A stretch of 64,000 nucleotides of DNA, from assembly GCF_026339735.1 (NCBI RefSeq), contig NZ_JAPEQG010000002.1:620001-684000 (forward strand), given 5' to 3'. A program made the position numbers and the translations under genes. The stretch comes from Streptomyces sp. NBC_01669. Lineage in GTDB: Bacteria > Actinomycetota > Actinomycetes > Streptomycetales > Streptomycetaceae. This document shows, piece after piece, positions 44,487 to 53,366 of the stretch; positions within the stretch are counted from its first letter, which is position 1, and every line of letters starts with the position of its first letter. Below the pieces are notes generated by a model. The model was given only the letters and a program-made list of their open reading frames with translations, made no database searches and was not told where the DNA came from.

Positions 44487-45068
44487 GGCGGGTCTTCGTC
44501 GGGTCGGCGGTGGGCGGGGACCGGTGGGGACCGGCGCGCGAAGACCCGCCGGCCGGAGGTCCGCCAGGGGCACGGCGCTGGTGCACGACCAGGACACAGA
44601 CGAGGGGCACAGTCACACTTGCGCCGCAACAACCTGTCAGTCACCGGTCCACCCCTCGCCATTGGCCGCTCTGTCACTCACAAGCCGCGTGGAGCGCCCG
44701 GCCACCGTGAGCCGGCTGACCGTGCAGTGGCAGGCCGACCACACCACGTTCCAGAACCGTGGCCTGTCCACCACACGTGTAGGTCTGGGCGGAGGGTGGT
44801 CACCTCTCGGCGGACGGCTCCATGGGGCTCCAGCCGTCGAACCCGCATGTGCCCCGACCAGCAGCACCCTCTCTCCCCGAACAGGTGGAGCACGACGCAA
44901 TACCGCACCGCCCGCATCGTCCTCACCCCCACCCTCCGGGATGAGCTGGAGATGCCCGGGGCCGATTTGAGCTGACGGCCCTGATGCACGCGCAACGCCG
45001 CAGGCTGCCGAGTGGCCGGCGGGCCCCAACTGAATGGGACAACAAGCCCATGTCCGGGGCAGGAAGGG
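44487..45068. other. Gene-free stretch between SnoaL remnant and tRNA
   Basis: No supported gene. Contains the 46-bp repeat copy B (44791-44836). Confidence 0.5.
44791..44836. repeat. 46-bp dispersed repeat, copy B
   Basis: Partner of 40780-40825. Confidence 0.6.
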
Positions 45069-45143
45069 CGGAGCCGACCGGATTCGAACCGGCGTCCTCG
45101 CGGTTTTGGAGACCGCGCGCGACGACCTCTGCGCTACGGCTCC
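45069..45143 (-). tRNA. tRNA-Trp (anticodon CCA)
   Basis: 75 nt. Acceptor arms GGAGCCG / CGGCTCC, D arm GCGC...GCGC, anticodon arm GCGGT-CTCCAAA-ACCGC with CCA, T arm CCGG-TTCGAAT-CCGG. All arms pair cleanly, so it looks functional. No CCA tail encoded. It is leftward and alone in accessory DNA, so it may be an extra copy rather than the housekeeping one. 45144-45548 holds no supported gene; a GGCCCGG/CCGGGCC hairpin lies at 45193-45215. Confidence 0.93.
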
Positions 45144-45548
45144 GCCCGGCCCGACACCCTAGCCCATACACCACAGGCACCCAGCTCACACAGGCCCGGA
45201 CTCCCAGCCCGGGCCTTCTGCCGTTCCAGCGCGCGCGACAGCATGCAGTTACTGACCTCCATACGGGCCGGTTCCCCGGCTTGACTGCGCCTCACGTTCT
45301 CGCCGGAGCGGCTCGAGCCCTCTGCCGCCCTGGCTCTGTGGGGGGTTTCGTAACGGGGGGTCAGGCACAACGGCCGACCCTGCCGCCGAAGGGCTCCGCC
45401 ACGCCGTACCGCGGCAGGGCGGATGTATCAGAACGACGCAGAAGGCCGCTGAGGCGTGGCCGAACCCGCGGCCGATGCCGCGCGCGGCGCGCCATGTCAC
45501 CCGAGCGCGTCGGCGCTTCGCACTTAAGGTGAGGCCCGGAGGTGGAGA

Positions 45549-46418
45549 ATGCGAGTCGGGTTGCACGCGCTCGGTATCGGTGACGGTGCCCGTCCCGAGG
45601 TGATCCGTGCGGTGGCCACAGCCGCGGAGACGCACGGCTTCGCGAGGCTATGGTGCGGCGAGCACGTGGTGCTCGTGGACGCGCCCGCCTCGCGCTACCC
45701 CTACTCCGCGGACGGCCGGATCGCCGTGCCCGCGGACGCGGACTGGCTGGACCCGCTGCTGGCCCTGACCTTCGCGGCGGCGGTCACCAGCCGGATCGAG
45801 CTCGCCTCCGGCGTACTCCTGCTGCCTGAGCACAACCCGGTCCTGGTCGCCAAACAGGCCGCCACACTCGACGTGCTCTCCGCCGGGCGGTTCAGCCTCG
45901 GCGTCGGGGTAGGCTGGTCGGCCGAGGAATTCGCAGCGCTCGGAGTCCCGTTCGCCAAGCGCGGGCGGCGCACCGACGAGTACCTCGCCGCGATGCGCGC
46001 CCTCTGGGCCGAGGATCCGGCCTCCTTCACAGGGGAGTTCACCCGCTTCGACGCGATCCGGATCAATCCGAAGCCGCTGCGCGGCGGCCGGCTCCCGGTC
46101 GTGGTCGGCGGCAACAGCGACGCCGCCTTGCGCCGCGCGGCCACGCTCGCCGACGGCTGGTACGGCTTCAACGTCCCGGCGGCCGACGTCCCGGCGCGCA
46201 TTGCCGTTCTCGCCGACGAGTGCGCCCGCCACGGTCGCGCTTTTGACGAGCTCACGGTCGCCGTCGCGCTGAGCGACGGCATCCCGGAGCACGTCCCCGC
46301 ACTCGGTGCGGCGGGCGTCACCGAACTCGTCGTCGTCGGCGCGCCCCCGCCCGCTCCCGGCGCGGCGGCCACCTGGGTCGCGGAACTCGCCCGGACCTGG
46401 ATTCGCCGGGAGGAATAA
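45549..46418 (+). CDS. LLM class F420-dependent oxidoreductase
   Basis: 289 residues from ATG 45549 with GGAGGTGGAG. Bacterial luciferase-like TIM barrel: GFARLWCGEHVVLVD, TSRIELASGVLLLPEHNPVLVAKQAATLDVLSAGRFSLGVGVGWSAEEF, and PVVVGGNSDAALRRAA. These are the F420/FMN-binding landmarks of the TIGR03619-type subfamily. Oxidation-reduction of an unknown small molecule with F420. Stand-alone and intact. Confidence 0.9.
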   Translation: MRVGLHALGIGDGARPEVIRAVATAAETHGFARLWCGEHVVLVDAPASRYPYSADGRIAVPADADWLDPLLALTFAAAVTSRIELASGVLLLPEHNPVLVAKQAATLDVLSAGRFSLGVGVGWSAEEFAALGVPFAKRGRRTDEYLAAMRALWAEDPASFTGEFTRFDAIRINPKPLRGGRLPVVVGGNSDAALRRAATLADGWYGFNVPAADVPARIAVLADECARHGRAFDELTVAVALSDGIPEHVPALGAAGVTELVVVGAPPPAPGAAATWVAELARTWIRREE

Positions 46419-46768
46419 TCAGGGTCGGCCGGAGCACCAATCGCACCCTTTCACGCCCGTAAGGCGTCTCCCAGGGACAAGATGACTGACCTGGGCCCCG
46501 ACGGGCGCGCCACATGGTCGTACAGCAGGGAGAAGGTCCGCAGGCTCCGCCATGTCGTGTGGCACCGGACAGCGGATGTCGTGGGGGTGGGCCGAGCTCC
46601 CGGGCCGGCCAGTCGCGTCAAGTGAGCGTTTGATTCTTTGTTGTCCGTTTCATTTGTGGTCAGGTGTCGCGCGCGCCAATGGAATCAAGCCTCCACAGGC
46701 CCCCGGAACGGTTCAGTGTTCCTTTCTGCGGAAGCTGCCGAGAGCGAGTGGAGTGGGAGGGAAGCCGG
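46419..46768. other. Gene-free stretch
   Basis: 350 bp between two convergent genes. No gene, hairpin with U-tract or RNA recognised. Confidence 0.5.
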
Positions 46769-48052
46769 TCATGACTCTGTGTGTGACAGGTGCGCGGTTG
46801 GTACGGCCGCCCAGCGATGCTTGATGTTGACGGCCGAAGCCTTGGCCACTGCCACGGGGTTCAAGAAACGCAGCGGACCGATCAGACGGGATGCAAACAG
46901 ATACAGGTGCCGCGCCACCGACTCATCGCGCGCTGCCGCCGAAAACATCAGCCGCTCCAAGGGATTGAACGGACGGGCGTTGGCGTAGTCAGCGGCCAGA
47001 TACTGGTGACCGCGCAGCCGGCGCCGGTGTCTGCGTGCATACACGACGAGCGACCTATTGAGGTCGCCCCGACCGGTTGCGGCCGAGGCGACCGCCTCTG
47101 CCAACCATTGCGCGGACTGCAGAGCCCAGCCGCATCCCACTCCCCACAGGGGATCGCCGGTCAGGGCGGCGTCGCCGATCAACGCGATGCCCGGTGCGGT
47201 CGGCTCGCGGCTGAGAAGCGGGTAGTTGACAGTGCCGGTGATCTTCGTGATGCGCTCGGCGGAGTCGATGGGTGGTGCCTCAGGCAGGGCGCGGACGAAT
47301 TCGAAGAAGCTGCCCTCCAGATCTGCCCGGAAGGCCGGCAGCCGCTTCTTGTCCGGGAGCACCGCGATCACCGTCACCCCGTCGTCGTTCGGGAACGCGT
47401 ACGCCATGTCGGGCTCGAGGAACCAGGCGTGACCGATCCCGCCGTGCAGTGGAAGATTGCGGAAGTGCGTGAGATAGCCGAACCGCGCGTTCTCGTACTG
47501 CCGAGCAGGCACCCCGGCGAACTTCGCAACGGCCGAGTCCTTGCCATCGGCGCCGACCACCAGACGGGCCCGGATCTCCCGCTCGCCCTGTGGTGTCGAC
47601 GCGCGCACCCCCACGGTTCGCCCGGCTTCCTGGACCAGCCCGGTCACATGGTGGCCGAGGAGCAGATCGACGCCAGGGGTCTCCGACGCATGGGACCTGA
47701 TGAGCGGGTCGAGGGTGCTGCGCCGAATGTTGTACGCGTACGGTAGCTCGGGGCCTGCCGGCGCGGCCCTCGGCTCGATCCATCCCCAGCGGGTGTACCA
47801 GCGGGCCTCGTTGCGGACGGCTCCAGCCTTCTCGAGAGCGGGGACAAGGCCGAGTTCGTCCAGCACCGGGTAGGCGCTGGCCTGGAGGGAGTGGGTGCAA
47901 AGCACCTTGTACGCTTCGGGGTCCGAGCGGCGTTCCAGCAGTGCGACGCGAACCCCGCGTCGAGCGAGCAAAATCGCTGCGGCGCTGCCTGCGAGGCTAG
48001 CTCCGCTGATGACGACGTCGTAGTCGTATCCCGCGCTCTCAGGCTTGGTCAT
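46769..48052 (-). CDS. FAD-dependent oxidoreductase/monooxygenase (UbiH/PHBH-like)
   Basis: 427 residues from ATG 48052. Rossmann FAD motif ISGASLAGSAAAILLARRGV then ALLERR, the DG motif LVVGADGKDSAVAKFAG, and the late GD motif LIGDAALTGDPLWGVGCGWALQSAQWLAEA. The GxGxxG is relaxed (SGASLAG). Similar to geranylgeranyl reductase/tryptophan-halogenase-like monooxygenases. Substrate unknown, no cluster around it. A TTGACA followed by a GAGCATGCTC palindrome (48115-48124) lies upstream and may be its promoter/operator. Confidence 0.85.
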   Translation of the reverse strand: MTKPESAGYDYDVVISGASLAGSAAAILLARRGVRVALLERRSDPEAYKVLCTHSLQASAYPVLDELGLVPALEKAGAVRNEARWYTRWGWIEPRAAPAGPELPYAYNIRRSTLDPLIRSHASETPGVDLLLGHHVTGLVQEAGRTVGVRASTPQGEREIRARLVVGADGKDSAVAKFAGVPARQYENARFGYLTHFRNLPLHGGIGHAWFLEPDMAYAFPNDDGVTVIAVLPDKKRLPAFRADLEGSFFEFVRALPEAPPIDSAERITKITGTVNYPLLSREPTAPGIALIGDAALTGDPLWGVGCGWALQSAQWLAEAVASAATGRGDLNRSLVVYARRHRRRLRGHQYLAADYANARPFNPLERLMFSAAARDESVARHLYLFASRLIGPLRFLNPVAVAKASAVNIKHRWAAVPTAHLSHTES

Positions 48053-48182
48053 GCGCTGATCGCCCCCTTCGGGGTATGCCGTTCGTGGGAGTGGTGCAGT
48101 GCCACTGGTGTCAGGAGCATGCTCAATTGTCAAGAGCTGTGGATCGGGTGATGTGTGATCAGGCTGCGAAGAAGTCGCTGCG

Positions 48183-48740
48183 ATGAGCCGGATATGGGCG
48201 GGGATCGACAGCGGCAAGGGACATCACCACGGCCTTGCGCTGGATGCCGACGGCAAGACCCTGCTGTCGCGACGGGTCACCAACGACGAGCCCGAGCTGC
48301 TGAAACTGGTCGGCGCCGTTCTCGACCTGGCCGGCGACCGTGAGGTCACCTGGGCCATCGACATGACCGGCGGGGAGCCCGCGCTGCTGCTGGCCCTGCT
48401 GATCAACCACAGCCAGGAAGTCCTCCATCTCCCCGGCCGCCTGGTGAACCGGGCATCCGACGGCTACCGCGGCGAGGGCAAGACCGACGCCCGCGACGCC
48501 AGAGCCCTGGCCGAAGCCGCCGTCGAGGCCGCCGAGCGCCAGCACACCGCTGTCCCTGGGGAGAAGACCATCGCCAAGCTGGTCCACACCCTGGCCGAGG
48601 AGGTGATGACCCTCAACGAGCAGATCCGCGAGATGGGCAAGCTCATCGAGGGCCGGTTTCGCGAGCACGAACTCGCCGACATCGTCCTGAGCGTCCCTGG
48701 CATCGGCACGATCCTCGGCGCGGATTCCTCGCCGCCGTCG
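48183..48740 (+). pseudogene. IS110-family transposase, truncated
   Basis: N-terminal DEDD domain only: AGIDSGKGHHHGLALDADG (D), WAIDMTGGEPALL, EGKTDARDARALAEAAVEAA (D, D), a helical middle and LSVPGIGTILGA. The C-terminal serine domain is missing, replaced at ~48740 by frameshifted DNA and an ISL3 remnant. Confidence 0.8.
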
Positions 48741-48759
48741 GAGGCAGCCTGGACGAGTT

Positions 48760-49110
48760 CGAGTCCCGGGAGCGGCAACCTCCACCGAGGTGACCGGTGC
48801 GCACCGCCGAGTGGCTGTGGCTCTCGCCGGCCGGGCGGAGGCCCGGCCGGCCGTAGCACTGCACAGTGTGATCAGTCGGATGACGCTGCTGCGGCTACTG
48901 ATGGCGCTTCCTGATCCCTCTTGGGAGGTGCCCAAGGTGCTCGGATCCATGATTTCGCCACCCGCCGCGGGCAGCAATACGGAACCGTGCTCATCGACTG
49001 CGAGACCCGCAAACCGCTCGGCCTGCTGCCAGGACGGGACGCCGAAATCCTGGTCACATGGCTGCGTGAGCATCCTGGGGTCGAGGTGATCTGCCCAGCG
49101 CGCGTTCGTT
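48760..49110 (+). pseudogene. ISL3-family transposase fragment
   Basis: Pieces VAVALAGRAEARPA, TLLRLLMALPDP, EVPKVLG, then (after a frame change at ~48950) DFATRRGQQYGTVLIDCETR, LLPGRDAEILVTWLREHPGV and EVIC. This is the core of ISL3 (IS204/IS1001/IS1096) transposases with the first D. Both ends missing. Confidence 0.75.
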
Positions 49111-49271
49111 CCCACCTTCACCGACCCCGGCCGGGCCGACGACGAGCTCGAAGTCGCGCAGCATCTGCTGTCCGGGCCAGGCCTGTGCGGCGATGCGGGC
49201 AGCCCAGGCCGCCAGCCGGGCGACGCGTTAGGCTCATTTTGTAGGCACGCGTTGCGGCCGCCGAGGCGGCC

Positions 49272-49427
49272 ATGGGCCAGAACGTCAAGTACCCGACGCC
49301 GTCACAGGCCGAAGGGGAGAGGCTGGAAGGGAACACGGATCCCGCCGAGGCCGAGTATCCCGCCATGTGGCGCACCCGGCCGTCCCAGACGGAGGGTGAG
49401 CGCCTGGCGGAGCATACCGAGAGCTGA
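49272..49427 (+). CDS. Small protein with duplicated PSQxEGERL motif
   Basis: 51 residues from ATG 49272. Contains TPSQAEGERLEGNTD and RPSQTEGERLAEHTE, an internal duplication. The PSQAEGE motif is seen in many small actinobacterial proteins. Acidic, no hydrophobic segment. It may instead be the end of a longer decayed gene. 49428-49731 holds no other gene. Confidence 0.45.
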   Translation: MGQNVKYPTPSQAEGERLEGNTDPAEAEYPAMWRTRPSQTEGERLAEHTES

Positions 49428-49731
49428 CAGAGACGGCGGCCGTACAGTAGGGATCCTTGCCGGTTCGCCCTGGCAGGGGCTCTGTGCTCGCCCTGTTTCC
49501 CGGCTCCGCCGCAGCCGAATCCCGTGAAGTCAGCGGCCTAAGAAAGGGGCGCTGCACTGCGCGACAGCGATCGACACCACGCCGCCCATGTGCTGTGCGC
49601 CGGTGGCCGGCCCGGACTGGCGGCCGTGACCGGCAAGGCCACTGTTCGCCAGGACGGTTCCGAGGCACTCGGGACGAGCCTGCGTTCGATTGTCCACTTC
49701 GCGCGCCCGTACCCGAAGGAGGTGCGCCGGT

Positions 49732-50163
49732 ATGGATTCGGAACGTGCCGGCCGTTTGGTGTCGGCGCTTCGTGCCCGTGGCGTGATGGCCCATCTGGTG
49801 GAGGCGGGCGTCTACGAGTTCGGGATCCGGGTCGTCCTCAACGAGGGAATCGAGGCGCTGTGGGACGTCGACGGGGCCTCGGGACTCGACGCGGAAATCG
49901 TCAGCGACGGAGTACTCATCGGCTTCGTACCTCATGTGTCCGGTTCGGAGAGCTTCACCGAAGAGCAGCTCGTGGAGAGCATCGCCACGACGCAGTACTC
50001 GGCGGAAGGGCTCCGTCCGCCCAGCGACACGCCCGCCCCGACCCCGCCGCCGACCGGCGAGGCCGCGCCGTCGCACGGTCCAGCGGTCACCCCGCCAGTC
50101 GCCCGCTACCAGCGCCGGGCGCACTGGATCCGGCGCGGCCACAAGGACGGTCCTCGGCGCTGA
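49732..50163 (+). CDS. Hypothetical protein
   Basis: 143 residues from ATG 49732 with an AAGGAGG site. The first ~85 residues form a compact alpha/beta fold (SALRARGVMAHLVEAGVYEFGIRVVL, EALWDVDGASGLDAEIVSDGVLIGFVP), then a Pro/Ala/Ser-rich linker and a basic Arg/His/Lys tail (YQRRAHWIRRGHKDGPRR). No known family recognised. Confidence 0.6.
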   Translation: MDSERAGRLVSALRARGVMAHLVEAGVYEFGIRVVLNEGIEALWDVDGASGLDAEIVSDGVLIGFVPHVSGSESFTEEQLVESIATTQYSAEGLRPPSDTPAPTPPPTGEAAPSHGPAVTPPVARYQRRAHWIRRGHKDGPRR

Positions 50164-50371
50164 CCAGGCACCTGGCGCATCGCCCGACGCGCCCGCCTGC
50201 GACGTGGTCGGCCGCCGTCTCGTCACAGCGGAGCTCACACCTCGAAGAAGGAGACGAGGGCGGCGAAGGGGATCCGGCCGCCCACACATAGGCGGGCGAG
50301 TCATCAGAGACGAACCGGAGTCGTTGTCCGGCAGCGTGACTCCTCCCCCTCGTGAACGAGGGGGCTTCTCG

Positions 50372-51571
50372 CTATGCCGGTGCGGCTTCGCGACGGACCA
50401 GCCCGGCCCGTAGAACGTTCAGGGCGCCCACCGTGTCCGCGTGCGCGCTGTGGTCGCACGAGACGCAGTGGAACTTCTCCTGTGTGGGCCGGTTCTCCGC
50501 TGCGACGTGCCCGCATTCGGGGCAGGTCCGGGAGGTGTTGCGGGGGTCCACAGCGATCACGTCTCGTCCGGCACTTTCAGCCTTGGCGTGCAGGATCGTC
50601 AGGAACACCCCCCATCCGGCATCCGAGATCGAGTGGTTGAGTCCGGCCTTTGCGGCGGCCCTGTTGGGCAGGAAGCTGCCCGGCCGGTCGGGGTCGGGCC
50701 TCGGTGCGGGGGCCTTGACCATGTTGCGGATCTTAAGGTCTTCGTGCGCGATGAAGTCGTGTTCGCGGACCAGGCCCCACGCGGTCTTGTGTGCATGATC
50801 GAGGCGCTGACGGCGAACCTTTCGGTGCAGGTCCGCAACCTTCTGGACGGCCTTCTTACGCCGGTTGCTGCGGCGCTTGCACCGAGCGACAGCCTGCTGT
50901 GCCGCTTCGAGCTTCGCGGCGGCCTTCCGCCCGTGCCGGGGGTTCTCGATGAACTCGCCGCCCGAGTCGGCAAGGAAGTTGGCTATGCCCATGTCGATGC
51001 CGACCACAGAGCCGGTCGCGGGAAGCGGCTTAGGCGCGGTCTGCTCGGCGGTCAGGATCACGTACCAGCGCTTGCCCTCACGCTTGAGGGACACGGTCTT
51101 GACCTTGCCGACCACCGGCCGGTGCTGGTTGACCTTGACGTGCCCGACACCTTGGAAGCGGACGCGGGTGACCGGGTCGTGCGGAGTGGAGTCCCAGCGG
51201 CAGCCGTCCCCGTTTTTGGGGAAGTCGACCGTGTCGAACCAGTTCACGCCACGGAAGCGCGGGTAGCCCGGCGTTTCCCCCGCCTTGACGCGGCGGAAGA
51301 ACGCGGCGAATGCCTTGTCGAGACGGCGAAGCGTCGCCTGCTGGGAGGAGAAGGACCACCGGCCCTGACGCTCCGGGTCGTGCACCCGGATCTCCTTGAG
51401 CTGCGCGGACTGCATCCCGTACTTGATGCTCGTCTTCGATACGTGCCGGTACGCGTCACGGCGTTCCTGCAAGGCACCGTTGTAGAGGGAGCAGTGATCG
51501 CGCAGCATCTCGCCCAGTGCGATCGTCTGGCCCACGGTGGGCCGCATAAGGAACTTGTACGCTCGCATCAT
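50372..51571 (-). CDS. tnpB: TnpB RNA-guided nuclease of IS605 copy 2
   Basis: 399 residues from ATG 51571 (SD GGGGTGG; GTG 51580 is an alternative). RuvC D in SVVGIDMGIANFLADSGG, E in FIAHEDLKIRNM, zinc finger CPECG...CVSCDH, last D in ADTVGALNVL. Clearly homologous to copy 1 with many differences, so they are separate arrivals or an old duplication. Confidence 0.9.
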   Translation of the reverse strand: MMRAYKFLMRPTVGQTIALGEMLRDHCSLYNGALQERRDAYRHVSKTSIKYGMQSAQLKEIRVHDPERQGRWSFSSQQATLRRLDKAFAAFFRRVKAGETPGYPRFRGVNWFDTVDFPKNGDGCRWDSTPHDPVTRVRFQGVGHVKVNQHRPVVGKVKTVSLKREGKRWYVILTAEQTAPKPLPATGSVVGIDMGIANFLADSGGEFIENPRHGRKAAAKLEAAQQAVARCKRRSNRRKKAVQKVADLHRKVRRQRLDHAHKTAWGLVREHDFIAHEDLKIRNMVKAPAPRPDPDRPGSFLPNRAAAKAGLNHSISDAGWGVFLTILHAKAESAGRDVIAVDPRNTSRTCPECGHVAAENRPTQEKFHCVSCDHSAHADTVGALNVLRAGLVRREAAPA

Positions 51572-51623
51572 CCGACCCACCCCCCTTCCACGTTGGCTCG
51601 CTTGATCATACTACGCTTGGCGT

Positions 51624-52052
51624 ATGTCACCACGCTGGAAGCCAAATCCCGATATCCGCACCGGACGGCACGTCACCTACACCCTCCACGCACACTTGGT
51701 GTTCGTCACCAAGTACCGGCGTGACATCTTCGATGACGCCATGCTCAAACGGTGCGAGGAGATCATGCGAGAGGTCTGCGCCAGCTTCGAGACAGAGCTA
51801 CGCGAGTTCAACGGCGAGGCGGATCACGTGCACCTGTTGGTGCACTACCCGCCGAAAGTCGCCCTGTCTAAACTGATCAACTCCCTCAAGGGCGTAAGCT
51901 CCCGGTACCTGCGGGCCGAGTACACCGGCCGCATCAACCGGATCGGCATGGGGTCAGTGTTCTGGTCCCGCTCCTACTTCGCAGGATCATGCGGCGGTGC
52001 ACCGCTGACCGTGATCCGCCAGTACATCGAAGGCCAGAAGCGGCCTATCTGA
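51624..52052 (+). CDS. tnpA: TnpA (Y1 HUH transposase) of IS605 copy 2
   Basis: 142 residues from ATG 51624. Strand HAHLVFVTKYRRDIF, HUH metal site HVHLLVHYPP, and the C-terminal helix with catalytic Tyr (TVIRQYIEGQKR). Single-strand peel-and-paste transposase; could serve copy 1 in trans. Confidence 0.92.
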   Translation: MSPRWKPNPDIRTGRHVTYTLHAHLVFVTKYRRDIFDDAMLKRCEEIMREVCASFETELREFNGEADHVHLLVHYPPKVALSKLINSLKGVSSRYLRAEYTGRINRIGMGSVFWSRSYFAGSCGGAPLTVIRQYIEGQKRPI

Positions 52053-52155
52053 CCGCAACGACAGAGGCGGAGCGAACTCCGGCGCTTCGCGCCTCCGGGC
52101 TTAGGATGCGTTTCCCTCCCCGGCTGAAGCCGGGGATACCCACGCAAGAACAGGG

Positions 52156-52491
52156 ATGGAGTCCGGCAGCCGCTCGCCCGCCCTGGTCATCTTCCAGACC
52201 GACGGCGGGCCCACCAGCAAGCTCGCCGCCGAACGCTACCTATGCAAGGCAGCACGGCTCCCCCTGTTCTGGCAGTTCGTTGGCTTCGGTGACCCCGGCA
52301 GCAACGAGTTCGCGTTCTTGCGGAGGCTGGATACCCTCGCCGTGCCAGCCTGCCGCGTCGTCGACAACGCCGGCTTTTTCCACGCCGGCCGCACCCCGAA
52401 GGCCACTGGCGACCACCAGCTCTTCGACCGGCTGCTCCACGAATTCCCCGACTGGCTGGCCGCCGCCCGCACCGGCGGCATCGTGCAGTGA
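52156..52491 (+). pseudogene. vWA/TerF-like domain, C-terminal half
   Basis: Reads ALVIFQTDGGPTSKLAAERYL, PLFWQFVGFGD, FLRRLDTLAVPACRVVDNAG, FFHAGRTP and EFPDWLAAARTGGIV, as in the second half of TerF-type vWA proteins. The N-terminal MIDAS half is missing where IS605 copy 2 ends, so the first ATG is incidental. Confidence 0.75.
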
Positions 52492-52619
52492 AGTCTCAGG
52501 ACGGCGCCAGCCCGTACCGGCTGGCCTCAGTTCACAGCCACGCCAAGGAACCTGTTGACGCGATCGCCCGTCCGGCAGGAGGCAGCCGGCCCCGGCGACG
52601 GTGCGCCCCCGAGAGCGGC

Positions 52620-53203
52620 TTACGGGTTCATCCAGCGGCCGAACGCGTCGACCAGGCCCGCATAGAACTTGTCGCCCGGGACAGATCCCGGATTCTTGCT
52701 CGCGTCGTAGAAGGCGACGTTGGTGAAGGTGGCCGAGGCGGAGGCGTTCAGGTTCTTGTAGAAGGCCAGCTTGCCGCGGCCGAAGCCGACGAACAGCCAG
52801 AAGACTCCAAGGGTGGCGGTGTTCTGCAGAAGGGACCGCACTTCGGCCTTGTCCCATGGTTCGTCGCCGACCTGGACGACCGCGAAGGCGGGATCGGATG
52901 CTCCGGACTCCTGATAATGGCTCACCGTCCGGCGCATGGCATCGGCCACGTTGCCACAGCCCCAGTCGACCTGTGTGTGCAGCTGCCGATACGGCCGCGA
53001 TAGTTGTCCAGCCGGATCTCCTCGAGGAACGGCTCACGCCCGCTGGAGAAGATCACCGGCACCATGCCGTCGTCATCCAGGTTGACCGACAGCGCCAGCA
53101 CCCGCTCGGCGAACGCCTGAACAGCGAACGACTCGTACAGCTCCTCCATGTGCCAGTCATGGTCAAGGACCAGATAGACAGCGGCCCGCTGCCCAGCGAG
53201 GCC
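52620..53203 (-). pseudogene. vWA/TerF-like protein, 5'-truncated and frameshifted
   Basis: Leftward from ~53203: AAVYLVLDHDWHMEELYESF (the DxSxS MIDAS motif is lost, reading DHDWHM), LALSVNLDDDGMVPVIFSSG, then a frame change at ~52981 into LHTQVDWGCGNVADAMRR and FAVVQVGDEPWDKAEVRSLLQ, FWLFVGFGRG, FYKNLNA, stop 52620. It converges on the other vWA fragment; 52492-52619 is empty. Confidence 0.75.
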
Positions 53204-53204
53204 G

Positions 53205-53345
53205 CTGCCGTCGTCGGGGTGATCAGCGACCAGAAGACCGAGCACAAGATTCCGTACCGGACCTCCTGCCGAGCGCTCGGCGTGTCGGAGGCGTGGTTCT
53301 ACAAGTGGCGCCGCCGCCCCGCCCAGCCGACGCAACGCGAGGTCA
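53205..53345 (+). pseudogene. IS3 OrfB N-terminal remnant
   Basis: VGVISDQKTEHKIPYRTSCR, ALGVSEAWFYKWRRRPAQPT: close to the OrfB start of the IS3 at 11445. Cut on the right by IS110-associated sequence. Confidence 0.75.
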
Positions 53346-53366
53346 GACACCCCATGTCGTTTGGTG

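Larger units (their letters stand above)
50336..52157. mobile_element. IS605-type element, copy 2 (tnpA and tnpB intact)
   Basis: Same layout and orientation as copy 1, with hairpins at 50345-50364 (CCCCCTCGT/ACGAGGGGG) and 52118-52135 (CCCCGGCT/AGCCGGGG). Both genes open. Candidate guide from the outer flank at 50320-50335: GCTGCCGGACAACGAC on the leftward strand. Confidence 0.85.

Noticed and set aside
37900..52157. Composite transposon formed by the two IS605 copies
   Set aside because: Single-strand HUH elements do not normally mobilise 10 kb between copies, and the copies differ substantially in sequence.
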